The position numbers and the translations under genes are program-made. DNA of 64,000 nucleotides, taken from Opitutus sp. (GTDB lineage: Bacteria; Verrucomicrobiota; Verrucomicrobiia; Opitutales; Opitutaceae). Positions 55,978 through 64,000 of the stretch are shown here, in pieces. Numbering within the stretch: position 1 is the stretch's first letter; each line of letters starts with the position of its first letter. The stretch is taken from assembly GCA_024998815.1 (NCBI GenBank), contig JACEUQ010000001.1:682001-746000 (forward strand). The letters are read 5' to 3'. The notes under the pieces are model-generated. The model was not told the DNA's origin and searched no databases. It saw nothing but the letters and a program-made list of their open reading frames with translations.

Positions 55978-56078
55978 GCCTGACGCGGTAAGCTCATAAG
56001 CGGCTTAGGTGAATCAAAACAACCTAACACTTCCCCCCTACCTCACCACTCGTAACTTAAAGACATGTAACCCAATTC

Positions 56079-56170
56079 TTTTAACCACTAATGAGCACTA
56101 AAAGGCACTAATAAAACAAGATATACATTTTCCAGATTAGTGCATCTTAGTGTCCATTAGTGGTTGAAAA
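56079..56170. repeat. Inverted-repeat element, AACCACTAATGAGC class
   Basis: Arms TTAACCACTAATGAGCACTA and TAGTGTCCATTAGTGGTTGAA form an imperfect palindrome with an inner GCACTAAT/ATTAGTGC pair. The element at 32738-32864 is related. Confidence 0.75.
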
Positions 56171-56224
56171 TTCAGTGGATTTAAATTCAGCCGGCTTGCC
56201 GTAACTGCTCTATCCAACGCCAAT

Positions 56225-56244
56225 AATAGGGTTTTAGCCGTATG
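56225..56244. promoter_or_regulatory. Candidate operator AATAGGGTTTTAGCCGTATG
   Basis: 17 of 20 bases match the inverted repeat 95 bases upstream of asnB (29287-29306). Here it lies 95 bases before the start of the pyridine nucleotide-disulfide oxidoreductase gene. The symmetry is weaker than at asnB. Confidence 0.4.
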
Positions 56245-56338
56245 AATTCAACGTGGCACCGCCCCATCAATCTTCCCCTAAATTAATCAAGTTATTTAGC
56301 ATAGCATCCTAACTGACTTACTCCCGATCCCTTTCCCC

Positions 56339-57730
56339 ATGCCCAAACCCTACGATCTACTCGTCATCGGCAGCGGCTCGGCCGGCTTCAATGCCGCCCG
56401 CGTCGCCGTCTCGCTCGGCAAACGCGTCGCCATCGTCGACAGCGCCCCGCAACTCGGCGGGTTGTGCATCCTCAAGGGCTGCATGCCGTCCAAAACGCTC
56501 CTCTACTCCACTGAGATCCTCCACCTCGCCCAAAAGGGCAAAACCTTCGGCCTGCGCATCCCCTCCGCCTCCGCGGACATGAAGGCGCTCCACGCCCGCA
56601 AAAAGAAGATCATCGGCGAATTCGCCGGCTACCGCTCCCAAGCCCTCGAATCGGGTAAATACGACGTTTACCGCAGCCACGCCCGCTTCGTCGATCCGCA
56701 CACCATCGCCCTCACCGATGGACGCACGTTAACCGCCGAAAAATTCCTGATCGGCACCGGCTCCAAAGTCAGCGTTCCGTCCGCCATTCCCGGTTTGGCA
56801 ACCACCCCGTTCTGGACCAGCGACGACGTGCTCGACCTCGATTTTGTCCCCGAGAGCGTCATCGTGCTCGGCGGCGGCATCGTCGCCTGCGAACTCGCCC
56901 AGTTCCTCCGGCGCATTGGCTCAAAGGTGATCCAAATTCAGCGCAGTAAAACCATTCTTAAGGACTACTCCCCCGCCGCCAGCGAAGTGGTCCAGCAGGC
57001 CTTCCGCGACGAGGGTATCGCTCTGCACACCGACACCCAAATCGAGAAAATATCGGACGACGAGGCGGGCGTAGCGGTTACGTTCACCTGCGGCGGAAAA
57101 ACCCTCACCCGCCGGGCGCGTCACCTGTTTAACGCGCTGGGCCGCGAGCCCAACACCGACTCGCTGCAACTCGCCGAGGCCGGGGTAAAACTCACGCCGG
57201 CCGGCCGGGTAAAGGTCAACCGCTGGCAGCAAACCACCGCCCCGCACATTTACGCCGGGGGCGATGTCTGCGGGCCCTACGATCTGGTGCACCTCGCGGT
57301 GGCCCAAGGCGAACTGGCCGCCCGCCACGCCTTTGGGGGCAAAGGCCTAAAACCCATCGATCCTAAGCTCCTCCTGAGCGTGGTTTTCACCGAACCTGCC
57401 CTCGCCAGCATCGGTGAACAAGAGCGCGAGCTCACCGCGCGAGGTGAAAAATTCCTCGTCGCAACCTACCCGTTCAACGACCACGGCAAGTCGATCCTGA
57501 TGGAGGCCAATTACGGCTACGTGAAGGTCATCGCCGAGCCCAAACGCGGCCGCATCCTCGGCGCCGAAATCGTCGGACCGCACGCCGGCGAACTGATTCA
57601 CATTTTCAGTGGTCCGCTGGCGATGAAGGCCACGGTTTTCGATCTCCTGCGCGCGCCCTGGTATCACCCGACATTGGCGGAAATTCTCACTTATCCGCTG
57701 GAGGAAATCGCCGAGCAGATTCACCGCTAG
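56339..57730 (+). CDS. Dihydrolipoamide dehydrogenase-like flavoprotein disulfide reductase
   Basis: 463 residues. The FAD motif LLVIGSGSAGFNAARVA, the redox-active CX4C in GGLCILKGCMPSKTLL, an NAD(P) motif VIVLGGGIVACELAQFL, YAGGDVCGP and the C-terminal WYHPTLAEIL dimer-interface motif place it in the pyridine nucleotide-disulfide oxidoreductase family. The disulfide segment CILKGCMPSK departs from the lipoamide dehydrogenase consensus CxxxGCIPSK, and no 2-oxoacid dehydrogenase genes are nearby, so the substrate may be another disulfide or metal ion. An inverted-repeat element begins at its stop. Confidence 0.9.
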   Translation: MPKPYDLLVIGSGSAGFNAARVAVSLGKRVAIVDSAPQLGGLCILKGCMPSKTLLYSTEILHLAQKGKTFGLRIPSASADMKALHARKKKIIGEFAGYRSQALESGKYDVYRSHARFVDPHTIALTDGRTLTAEKFLIGTGSKVSVPSAIPGLATTPFWTSDDVLDLDFVPESVIVLGGGIVACELAQFLRRIGSKVIQIQRSKTILKDYSPAASEVVQQAFRDEGIALHTDTQIEKISDDEAGVAVTFTCGGKTLTRRARHLFNALGREPNTDSLQLAEAGVKLTPAGRVKVNRWQQTTAPHIYAGGDVCGPYDLVHLAVAQGELAARHAFGGKGLKPIDPKLLLSVVFTEPALASIGEQERELTARGEKFLVATYPFNDHGKSILMEANYGYVKVIAEPKRGRILGAEIVGPHAGELIHIFSGPLAMKATVFDLLRAPWYHPTLAEILTYPLEEIAEQIHR

Positions 57731-57963
57731 TAGGCAGTAACATTTAAAGTGTCGCATCCAGAGCCCCCTTAAAATCAACGTAAACATCGATCGTTTTAGC
57801 CGCGAAAGAACGCAGAGAACGCATAGAAATACAGGGATCTCGGCGGATTGAGTTCTGAGGTAGTGCGGTGCTTTAGCCCGCAGCTTTGATCTTCGCACAA
57901 TCGCCAATGCGGGCTGAAGCACCGCACTACTTTCGATCCGACACTTTAAATGTTACAGCCTAC
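57731..57963. repeat. Chimeric inverted-repeat element
   Basis: Outer ends TAGGCAGTAACATTTAAAGT (57731) and ACTTTAAATGTTACAGCCTA (to 57962) are near-perfect inverted repeats of about 29 bases. The left interior is a class II arm (TTTTAGCCGCGAAAGAACGC from 57797) with no partner. The right interior is a complete class III palindrome, GTGCGGTGCTTTAGCCCGCA and TGCGGGCTGAAGCACCGCAC. It thus joins halves of two families inside one pair of ends. Confidence 0.85.
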
Positions 57964-58141
57964 CAGTGGACAGTGGGATTGGGGCGGGTTGTTTTTGTGG
58001 CATTTCGTGTTTTTTGTGGCCAATGGGTTGGGTCCACCCAGTCGGCGCGTTCGCAGCCGCGGGGTTTGTCGGACAGACACCGACAGAGGAATCGGAGATG
58101 CTCCGACATTAGTGGGGATTCAAACCCGCTAAGGTTGAGCG

Positions 58142-61100
58142 ATGAATCCCTTCATACGTCTCCCGAGGTGGCTGACACTGGCCGCCTCCCTTGTCCTCGC
58201 CGCCGGTTTCGCCTCCAGCGCTTCCGCCCAGCCCACCGTTAACGTGGTCGCCACCGGCGCCTCAGCCGTCATCGGCACCACCGACTACGCGACACTCGCC
58301 TTCTCCCGCACCGGTTCGACCGCTGCGGCATTAACCGTCAACTACACCCTCGGCGGCACCGCCGTTAAATGGAACGACTACTGCCGCATCCAGGGCGACA
58401 TGCCCGTCGCGGTGACCATCCCCGCCGGCGCCGCCTCCACAGTCATGACCATCATGGCCCGGGCCAACTCCACCGGGGCCAACCCGGAAACGGCGATCTT
58501 CACCCTGTCGGCCAACTCCGCCTACATCCTCGGCACCCAAAAAACCGCCACGATCACCCTCCTGGCAACCAGTGCGCCACCTCCGCCGACTCCAACCTTG
58601 CCGGTAGTCACGGTCAGCGCGACGGACGCCTCGGCCACCATCGGCACCACCGACACCGGCTCGCTGCTGTTCACTCGCACCGGCGCCACCACGGCGTCCT
58701 TGACGGTTAACTACACCCTCGGCGGCACCGCTGTCCCCTTAACCGACTACCGCCTGCCCACGGGCACCATGCCGGTCACCGTAACGATCCCCGCCGGCGC
58801 CAGTTCCACCGCTCTGACGATCCAAGCGCTCGCCAACAGCACCAACGCCAATCCGGAAACCGCAAAGTTCACCCTTGCGGCGAGTACGACCTACACCCTC
58901 GGCACCCCGAGCGTTGCCACGATCACGATCGCTGCGGCAGTCGTGCCGGCCCCCACCCCCACGCCCACCGGCCTGCCGAGCGTCACCGTGACGGCCACCG
59001 ACGCCACCGCAGTCATCGCCACCACTGATTACGCCGTGCTGACCTTCGCCCGCACCGGCGCCACCACCGCAGCCCTGACGGTTAACTACACCCTCGGCGG
59101 CACCGCCGTTAAATGGAACGACTACTGCCGTATCCAGGGCGACATGCCGGTCGCCGTGACCATCCCCGCCGGAGCCGCCTCGACCACCATGACGATCATG
59201 GCCCGGGCCAACTCCACCGGTGCCAACCCGGAAACGGCGATCTTCACCCTGTCGGCCAACTCCGCCTACAGCCTCGGCACCCCGAGTACGGCCACGATCA
59301 CCCTGCTGGCCACCGCGCCCACACCGCCCCCAACGCCGACGCCAACGCCGACGCCGACGCCGACGCCGACGCTCCCCGTGGTCACCGTGACCGCGACGGA
59401 CGCCTCGGCCGCCATCGGCACCACCGACACCGCCACGCTGACGTTCAACCGCACCGGTGACACCGCCGCGACGTTGACCGTCAACTACACCCTCGGCGGC
59501 ACCGCGGTCGCGCTCACCGACTACCGGCTCGCCAACGGCACCACGATGCCCGTCTCGGTAACGATTCCGGCCGGCTCCGCCTCGACCGCGCTGACGCTGC
59601 AGGCCCTCGCCAACAGCACCAACGCCAACCCGGAGACGATCATCCTCACCCTGGCGAGCAACGCCGCCTACACCTTGGGCAGCACCACCTCCGCCACCGT
59701 GACGATCGCCCAGGTTATCGTTACCCCGCCGCCGCCCCCAACGCCGACGTTGCCCGTGGTCACCGTGACCGCGACGGACGCCTCGGCCGCCATCGGCACC
59801 ACCGACACCGCCACGCTGAGCTTCACCCGCACCGGTGACACCACCGCGTCGTTGACCGTCAACTACACCCTCGGCGGCACCGCCGTGGCGCTCACCGACT
59901 ACCGGCTCGCCAACGGCACCACCATGCCCGTTTCGGTCACTATTCCGGCCGGCTCCGCCTCGACCACGCTGACGCTGCAGGCCCTCGCCAACAGCACCAG
60001 CGCTAACCCGGAGACGATCATCCTCACCCTGGCGAACAACGCCGCCTACACCCTGGGCAGCGCCACCTCCGCCACCGTGACCATCGCCCAGGTCGTGACC
60101 CCGCCGCCGCCCACGCCGACGCCCAACCCGGTGCCGACGCCGGTTGTGCTCAACGAGCTGGATTACACCGGGCTGATCATGCCCAAAGTGGGCGAGCAGG
60201 CCCTGCGCGTGCTTTCGCCGACCTACCTGGAGCTGCGCAAGCTCACCACCAAGGCCCCGGACCCCGCCACGGTCACGACCTGGAACTTCGTAAACTCCTC
60301 CGGCGTGCTCTCCGCCCCGGCGAGCAGCCAGTTCGCCGTGACCGTCAACGGCCAAGCGGTTTCAGTCCTCTCGGTGGGCTTCAAACGCCGCGCCTTCTCC
60401 GCCGACCTCGATGTGCGCGACCTGCGTATCGACAACGCGATCTACCTCCAGTTGGCCTCCCCGATCGCCGAGGGCCAAGCGGTCGTCGTGACCAACCCGA
60501 GCGCCCAGCTCTGGCCGGCCACCGAGAAGTACGCGGTGACGACCGATCCGCTGCGCTACAGCCCGGCGATCCACGTCAACCAGGAGGGTTATGTGCCCAC
60601 CTTCCCCAAGAAGGCCATGGTAGGTTACTACCTGGGCAACCTCGGTGAGCTACCGGCCGCAGGGCTGACCAGCTTCACCATCAAAAACGCCGCCACCGGG
60701 GCGACCGCCTACCAGGGCACGCTGACCGCGCGCCGGGATGTCGGTTACACCTATGCGCCGCTGCCTTACCAGAACGTGCTCCAGGCCGACTTCAGTGCCC
60801 TGACCACGCCCGGCGAATACTACCTATTGGTCCCCGGCCTGGGCGCTTCGCTCCCGTTCCTGATCAATGACGGCATCGCCATGAACTGGGCGCGCACCTA
60901 CGCACTCGGCCTCTATCATCAACGCTGCGGCAAATCCAAAGCCCTTCCCTTCACCCGCTTCACCCACGACGCCTGTCACGTGGCTAAAGCCGAAGTGCCC
61001 TCGCCGCAGTCCTCCTACGCCTTCACCTGGACGACCATCGCCTCCAAGAGCGCGCCCAGTGCCCACCAAACCGCGCCCCAGTTGGCCTCGGAAGCCTCCC

Positions 61101-63181
61101 AGCTCTATCCGTTCGTCAACAAGGGCACGATCGACGTCTCCGGCGGTCACCATGACGCTGGCGATTACAGCAAGTACACCACCGACGTCGCGTCTTTGGT
61201 TCACCTCCTGATGTTCACCGCCGACAACATGCCTTCGGGCAACCTCGACAACCTCGGCATCCCCGAGAGCGGCGACGGCGTCAGCGACATCCTTCAGGAG
61301 GCCAAACAGGAGGCCGACTTCGTGGCTAAACTCCAGGACGCCGACGGCGGTTTCTACTTCATCGTCTATCCCAAGACCCGTGAATACGAAGGTGGCCTCT
61401 CCGGCACCGCCCCCGGTGACACCCAGGTCGTGTGGCCCAAAAACACCTCGGCCACCGCCGCCTGCGTAGCCGCCCTGGCTCAGTGCGCTTCGTCGCCCAA
61501 GTTCAAGCAGGCCTACCCGGCGACCGCCGCGCTCTACCTGCAAAAGGCCCAGCTCGGGTGGACCTTCCTGATGAACGCGATCGCCAAGTACGGACTGGCC
61601 GGCTCCTACCAGAAGATCACCTTCTACGGAGACGAGTTCGCCCACATGGACGAGTTGTCCTGGGCCGCCGCCGAAATGTATCTGGCCACCGGTGACGTGA
61701 AATACCAGCAGCAGCTCTTCACCTGGTTCCCGAACCCCAACGACTACGCGACCTACCGCTGGAGCTGGATCCGCATGGCCGAGTCCTACGGCAACGCCAT
61801 CCGCAGCTACGCCTTCGCCGCCCGCTCGGGCCGCCTGGCCGCCAGCCAGCTCGACGCCGCCTACCTGACCAAGTGCAACACCGAGATCATCGGCGCCGCC
61901 GACAAAGAGCTCCTGTCCTCGACCCAAAGCTCCTACGGCTCCGCCTTCGCCGCCGAGAACAAATCCTACCGCAATGCCGGCTGGTATTTCTCGATGGACC
62001 AGGCCGCCGACATGGCCGTGGCCTACCAGATCGACCCCAAGCCGGAATACCTCGACGCCATCGTGGGCAACTTGAACTACGAAGCCGGCACCAACCCGGT
62101 GAACGCATCCTGCGTGACCGGCCTCGGCCTCAAGCGTCAACACACGGTGGTTAACCAGTTTGCCCGCGGCGACGCCCGCCAACTGGCCCCCACCGGCATC
62201 CCGATCGGCAACATCCAGGGCGGTTTTGATTACCTCGCCCTCTATGCCAACGAACTGGGCACGCTCACCTACCCCACGGACGGCGCCACCACCGCGCCCT
62301 ACCCGTTCTATGACCGCTGGTCCGACACTTGGAACACCACCACCGAGTTCATCACCGTGAACCAGGCCCGCAGCCTGCTGACGGCCAGCGCGCTAGTCGG
62401 TCAAACCAGCGCCAAGTCCACCCCATGGACCTCCGGCACGGCCGTGATCACCGTGCCCACCGGCGTAGTGGCGCTCAATGCCGTGACCACCCTGAGCGTG
62501 TCCGCGCCCGGGATGGACCTGAGCAACGCCCGCATCGTCTGGGAAGGCCGCGACCAGCAGCCCGCCTTCGGCCCCACCTACGCCTTCGTTCCCAAGAACA
62601 ACGGCACCCAGTGGGTCGAGGTGGAGATCTGCTGGCCGGACGGCCGCCGCGTCTTCGGTGCGGCCAGTTTCACCGCCAACAGTGCGGTGGTGAACTGGAT
62701 CAATGGGGCCCTGCCCACGGGGGCGGTGGCCAGTGCCGACGGCGGCGACGCCTGGACCTGGGTGACTAGCAACCCGACGCCCTACTCCGCCCCGGCGGTG
62801 CACCAGAGCAACGTGGCCGCCGGCATCCACGGCCACGGGTTTGATTCGGCGACAGCCACGTTGGTGGTCGGCACCACCGACAAGCTGTTTGCCTACGTTT
62901 ACCTCGATCCGACCAATCCGCCCACGGAGGTCATGCTGATGTGGACGGACAGCACGGGAAACAGCGCACACCGCGCCTATTGGGGTGCCAACCAGATCGC
63001 CTGGGGCACCAACGGCACCGCCAGCCAATTCCCGGTTGGGGCGCTGCCCACGCTCGGCCAGTGGGTGAGATTGGAAGTGCCGGCCAGCTCCGTCGGTCTG
63101 GGCGGGGCGACGATCCAAGGTATGCGCTTCACCCTCTACGGAGGCCGCGCCAGCTGGGACATTGCCGGCAAGTCGAACTAA
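58142..63181 (+). CDS. Secreted glycoside hydrolase family 9 enzyme with five Calx-beta repeats
   Basis: 1679 residues. Signal peptide (1-29). Five Calx-beta domains (about 31-142, 151-263, 278-390, 410-523, 537-650) with Pro/Thr linkers; each has a VNYTLGGTAV core. A linker domain (~668-806) leads to a CelD_N Ig-like domain (~807-910, IHVNQEGYVP). The GH9 catalytic domain (~913-1420) has GGHHDAGDYSKY with the base Asp near 1004 and NTTTEFITVNQARS with the acid Glu near 1402. An Ig-like segment and a C-terminal ~170-residue beta-rich module, possibly carbohydrate-binding, follow. GH9 enzymes hydrolyse beta-1,4-glucans and related polymers. No PEP-CTERM or other anchor is evident. The gene stands alone. 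Confidence 0.93.
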   Translation: MNPFIRLPRWLTLAASLVLAAGFASSASAQPTVNVVATGASAVIGTTDYATLAFSRTGSTAAALTVNYTLGGTAVKWNDYCRIQGDMPVAVTIPAGAASTVMTIMARANSTGANPETAIFTLSANSAYILGTQKTATITLLATSAPPPPTPTLPVVTVSATDASATIGTTDTGSLLFTRTGATTASLTVNYTLGGTAVPLTDYRLPTGTMPVTVTIPAGASSTALTIQALANSTNANPETAKFTLAASTTYTLGTPSVATITIAAAVVPAPTPTPTGLPSVTVTATDATAVIATTDYAVLTFARTGATTAALTVNYTLGGTAVKWNDYCRIQGDMPVAVTIPAGAASTTMTIMARANSTGANPETAIFTLSANSAYSLGTPSTATITLLATAPTPPPTPTPTPTPTPTPTLPVVTVTATDASAAIGTTDTATLTFNRTGDTAATLTVNYTLGGTAVALTDYRLANGTTMPVSVTIPAGSASTALTLQALANSTNANPETIILTLASNAAYTLGSTTSATVTIAQVIVTPPPPPTPTLPVVTVTATDASAAIGTTDTATLSFTRTGDTTASLTVNYTLGGTAVALTDYRLANGTTMPVSVTIPAGSASTTLTLQALANSTSANPETIILTLANNAAYTLGSATSATVTIAQVVTPPPPTPTPNPVPTPVVLNELDYTGLIMPKVGEQALRVLSPTYLELRKLTTKAPDPATVTTWNFVNSSGVLSAPASSQFAVTVNGQAVSVLSVGFKRRAFSADLDVRDLRIDNAIYLQLASPIAEGQAVVVTNPSAQLWPATEKYAVTTDPLRYSPAIHVNQEGYVPTFPKKAMVGYYLGNLGELPAAGLTSFTIKNAATGATAYQGTLTARRDVGYTYAPLPYQNVLQADFSALTTPGEYYLLVPGLGASLPFLINDGIAMNWARTYALGLYHQRCGKSKALPFTRFTHDACHVAKAEVPSPQSSYAFTWTTIASKSAPSAHQTAPQLASEASQLYPFVNKGTIDVSGGHHDAGDYSKYTTDVASLVHLLMFTADNMPSGNLDNLGIPESGDGVSDILQEAKQEADFVAKLQDADGGFYFIVYPKTREYEGGLSGTAPGDTQVVWPKNTSATAACVAALAQCASSPKFKQAYPATAALYLQKAQLGWTFLMNAIAKYGLAGSYQKITFYGDEFAHMDELSWAAAEMYLATGDVKYQQQLFTWFPNPNDYATYRWSWIRMAESYGNAIRSYAFAARSGRLAASQLDAAYLTKCNTEIIGAADKELLSSTQSSYGSAFAAENKSYRNAGWYFSMDQAADMAVAYQIDPKPEYLDAIVGNLNYEAGTNPVNASCVTGLGLKRQHTVVNQFARGDARQLAPTGIPIGNIQGGFDYLALYANELGTLTYPTDGATTAPYPFYDRWSDTWNTTTEFITVNQARSLLTASALVGQTSAKSTPWTSGTAVITVPTGVVALNAVTTLSVSAPGMDLSNARIVWEGRDQQPAFGPTYAFVPKNNGTQWVEVEICWPDGRRVFGAASFTANSAVVNWINGALPTGAVASADGGDAWTWVTSNPTPYSAPAVHQSNVAAGIHGHGFDSATATLVVGTTDKLFAYVYLDPTNPPTEVMLMWTDSTGNSAHRAYWGANQIAWGTNGTASQFPVGALPTLGQWVRLEVPASSVGLGGATIQGMRFTLYGGRASWDIAGKSN
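58221..60095 (+). repeat. Internal Calx-beta DNA repeats in the GH9 gene
   Basis: Five repeats of roughly 340-380 bases. Repeats 1 and 3 are nearly identical through WNDYCRIQGDMPVAVTIPAG, and repeats 4 and 5 are nearly identical over 378 bases. Repeat 2 is closer to 4 and 5. The order is therefore A-B-A-B-B. A hexanucleotide run (ACGCCG)n at about 59331-59372 encodes a Pro-Thr linker before repeat 4. Confidence 0.85.
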
Positions 63182-63203
63182 GCGAATGAAATAAACTATA
63201 AAC

Positions 63204-63344
63204 CAGTAACATTTAAAGAGTCGGATCGAAAGTAGTACGGTGCTTCAGCCCGCATCGGTAATTGCAGGAGAGAATTCGCTGCAAACCTGCGGGCTAAAGC
63301 ACCGCTACCTCAGAGCTCACTCCGACAACTCAAATGTTATACCC
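63204..63344. repeat. Inverted-repeat element, GTGCTTTAGCCCGCA class
   Basis: End motifs CAGTAACATTTAAAGAGTCG (63204) and CGACAACTCAAATGTTATAC flank arms AGTACGGTGCTTCAGCCCGCA and TGCGGGCTAAAGCACCGCTA. The ends are those of the element at 57731-57963, so the two elements bracket the GH9 gene. Confidence 0.85.
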
Positions 63345-63617
63345 ATTACACAGCTATTCAGGCCTTTTAACGTAAAAACTCTAAGGCGCGAAGTATGAGA
63401 TAAGGTTCGTCTTCGCGGTTAAAAAACCGGCGCCTTGGTTTTGCGTAGAGAATCCACCGATTGCCTTCGGCATCAGCGCCGACACCAGCGTCCATTTAAG
63501 CGAACGGGAAAAAGTGAAACCAGAGGCCCCGGGCTGGTGTCGGGGAATGGGGTGGTTCTCCACCTTGCAATGCGCGCCCAAGGTCTCATTAGTCACGCCA
63601 CTTCGTCCTCCGCGCCC
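63345..63617. other. Intergenic region before the ABC ATPase gene
   Basis: About 270 bases. CTAAGGCGCGAAGTATGAGA and later GGCGCCTTGG may be parts of another degenerate palindrome. No convincing gene is seen; a 71-codon minus-strand frame (63381-63596) has no recognisable features. Confidence 0.4.
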
Positions 63618-64000
63618 ATGCTTTCCGTCACCGATCTTTCCGTCACCTATGGTGCGATTCAGGCCGTCAACGGCATCTCCTTCGAGATTCCGCGCGGCGC
63701 CATCGTCACACTCATCGGTGGCAACGGGGCCGGTAAAACCACGACCCTGCAGGCGATCTCGGGGCTGATCCGCCCGCGCGCTGGCAGCATCCGCTTTAAC
63801 GGTGAGGATATTACGCGCCTTGCCTCACACGAGATTGTAGCCCGCGGGCTTTGCCACGTGCCCGAGGGACGCTTGGTGTTCGCCAACTTGACGGTGGCCG
63901 AAAACCTCGCGCTCGGCGCCTACCTGCAACACGACACGGAACTGATCGAACGGACCCGCGAACACGTTTTCATGCTCTTTCCCCGGCTTAAGGAACGCCT
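63618..64000 (+). CDS. livF: Branched-chain amino acid-type ABC transporter ATPase, LivF-like (partial)
   Basis: 127 residues are visible before the window ends. The start MLSVTDLSVTYGAIQAVNGISF, Walker A GGNGAGKTTTL, the Q-loop region and especially LCHVPEGRLVFANLTVAENLALGAY are LivF-type. LivF energises uptake of branched-chain amino acids or related substrates such as urea or amides. The signature and Walker B motifs lie beyond the window, as would partner livG, livH and livM. Confidence 0.9.
   Translation, partial: MLSVTDLSVTYGAIQAVNGISFEIPRGAIVTLIGGNGAGKTTTLQAISGLIRPRAGSIRFNGEDITRLASHEIVARGLCHVPEGRLVFANLTVAENLALGAYLQHDTELIERTREHVFMLFPRLKER

Larger units (their letters stand above)
55978..56338. 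other. AT-rich intergenic region
   Basis: 361 bases, clearly more AT-rich than the surroundings, with an inverted repeat (56079-56170) and a candidate operator (56225-56244). No gene is seen. The promoter for the following oxidoreductase gene should lie here. Confidence 0.5.

Noticed and set aside
57886-58242. 118-codon plus-strand frame before the GH9 gene
   Set aside because: It runs through the repeat element and into the GH9 signal-peptide region in another frame.
58739-60355. Long minus-strand open frame (538 codons) over the Calx-beta repeats
   Set aside because: It is antisense to the GH9 gene, low-complexity (Gly, Arg and Val repeats) and explained by the GC-rich third-codon bias of the real gene.
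60824-62182. 452-codon minus-strand frame over the GH9 catalytic domain
   Set aside because: Antisense shadow of a strongly supported catalytic domain; no recognisable motif.
63381-63596. 71-codon minus-strand frame
   Set aside because: No similarity, signal or conserved pattern visible; it lies in an intergenic region with degenerate repeats.

Overview
The window is high-GC, gene-dense bacterial chromosome. The gene repertoire suggests a member of the Verrucomicrobiota, most likely Opitutales/Opitutaceae: an OleA/OleB pair, a fused exosortase-EpsI protein, a large secreted GH9 enzyme with Calx-beta repeats, an Aas-like acyltransferase-ligase, and many intergenic palindromic repeats. This placement is inferred from gene content; no rRNA is present. 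I see no phage, insertion-sequence transposase or CRISPR array.

Layout. 1-1.8 kb: the tail of an unidentified gene, then an ECF sigma/anti-sigma pair. 1.8-11.2 kb (minus strand): yqeY, a tightly packed fabZ-fabI-oleA-oleB operon, a GT61 glycosyltransferase, a DEAD-box helicase, a fused PlsC/acyl-ligase and an inositol-phosphatase-family enzyme. 11.4-16 kb (plus): prfC and larE-larB-larC for the nickel-pincer nucleotide cofactor. 16.2-23.5 kb: a phytoene-desaturase-type oxidoreductase, a hypothetical gene, tRNA-Asp, hemF-hemE, polX and a secreted Sel1-repeat protein. 23.7-27.2 kb: exosortase-EpsI fusion, scpA, two small unknown genes and trxA.

27.2-29.1 kb is an odd accessory island. It holds two tandem paralogous small genes of unknown family and a secreted signal-peptidase-fold protein, and it lies between two copies of a repeat element that differ by exactly four 39-bp units. 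29.4-56 kb is a large surface-polysaccharide locus: asnB, ABC exporter (wzm/wzt), eleven glycosyltransferases, three methyltransferases, two acyltransferases, a PIG-L deacetylase, two Wzy/WaaL-like membrane proteins and a terminal polyprenyl glycosylphosphotransferase. Many of its genes overlap by the ATGA type, and the locus is interrupted by intergenic inverted-repeat elements. 56.3-64 kb: a dihydrolipoamide-dehydrogenase-like enzyme, the 1679-residue GH9 protein, and the start of a livF-type ABC ATPase cut by the window end.

How the genes work together. The initiating transferase at the end of the polysaccharide locus would load the first sugar on undecaprenyl phosphate. The glycosyltransferases would extend it, the methyl-, acyl- and deacetylase enzymes decorate it, Wzm/Wzt export it, and the O-antigen-ligase-like proteins polymerise it or attach it. 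The exosortase probably serves the envelope too, but no target was recognised here. The FabZ/FabI/OleA/OleB operon suggests acyl-chain condensation chemistry whose OleC and OleD partners are not in the window. At least six families of intergenic inverted repeats are the most striking non-coding feature.
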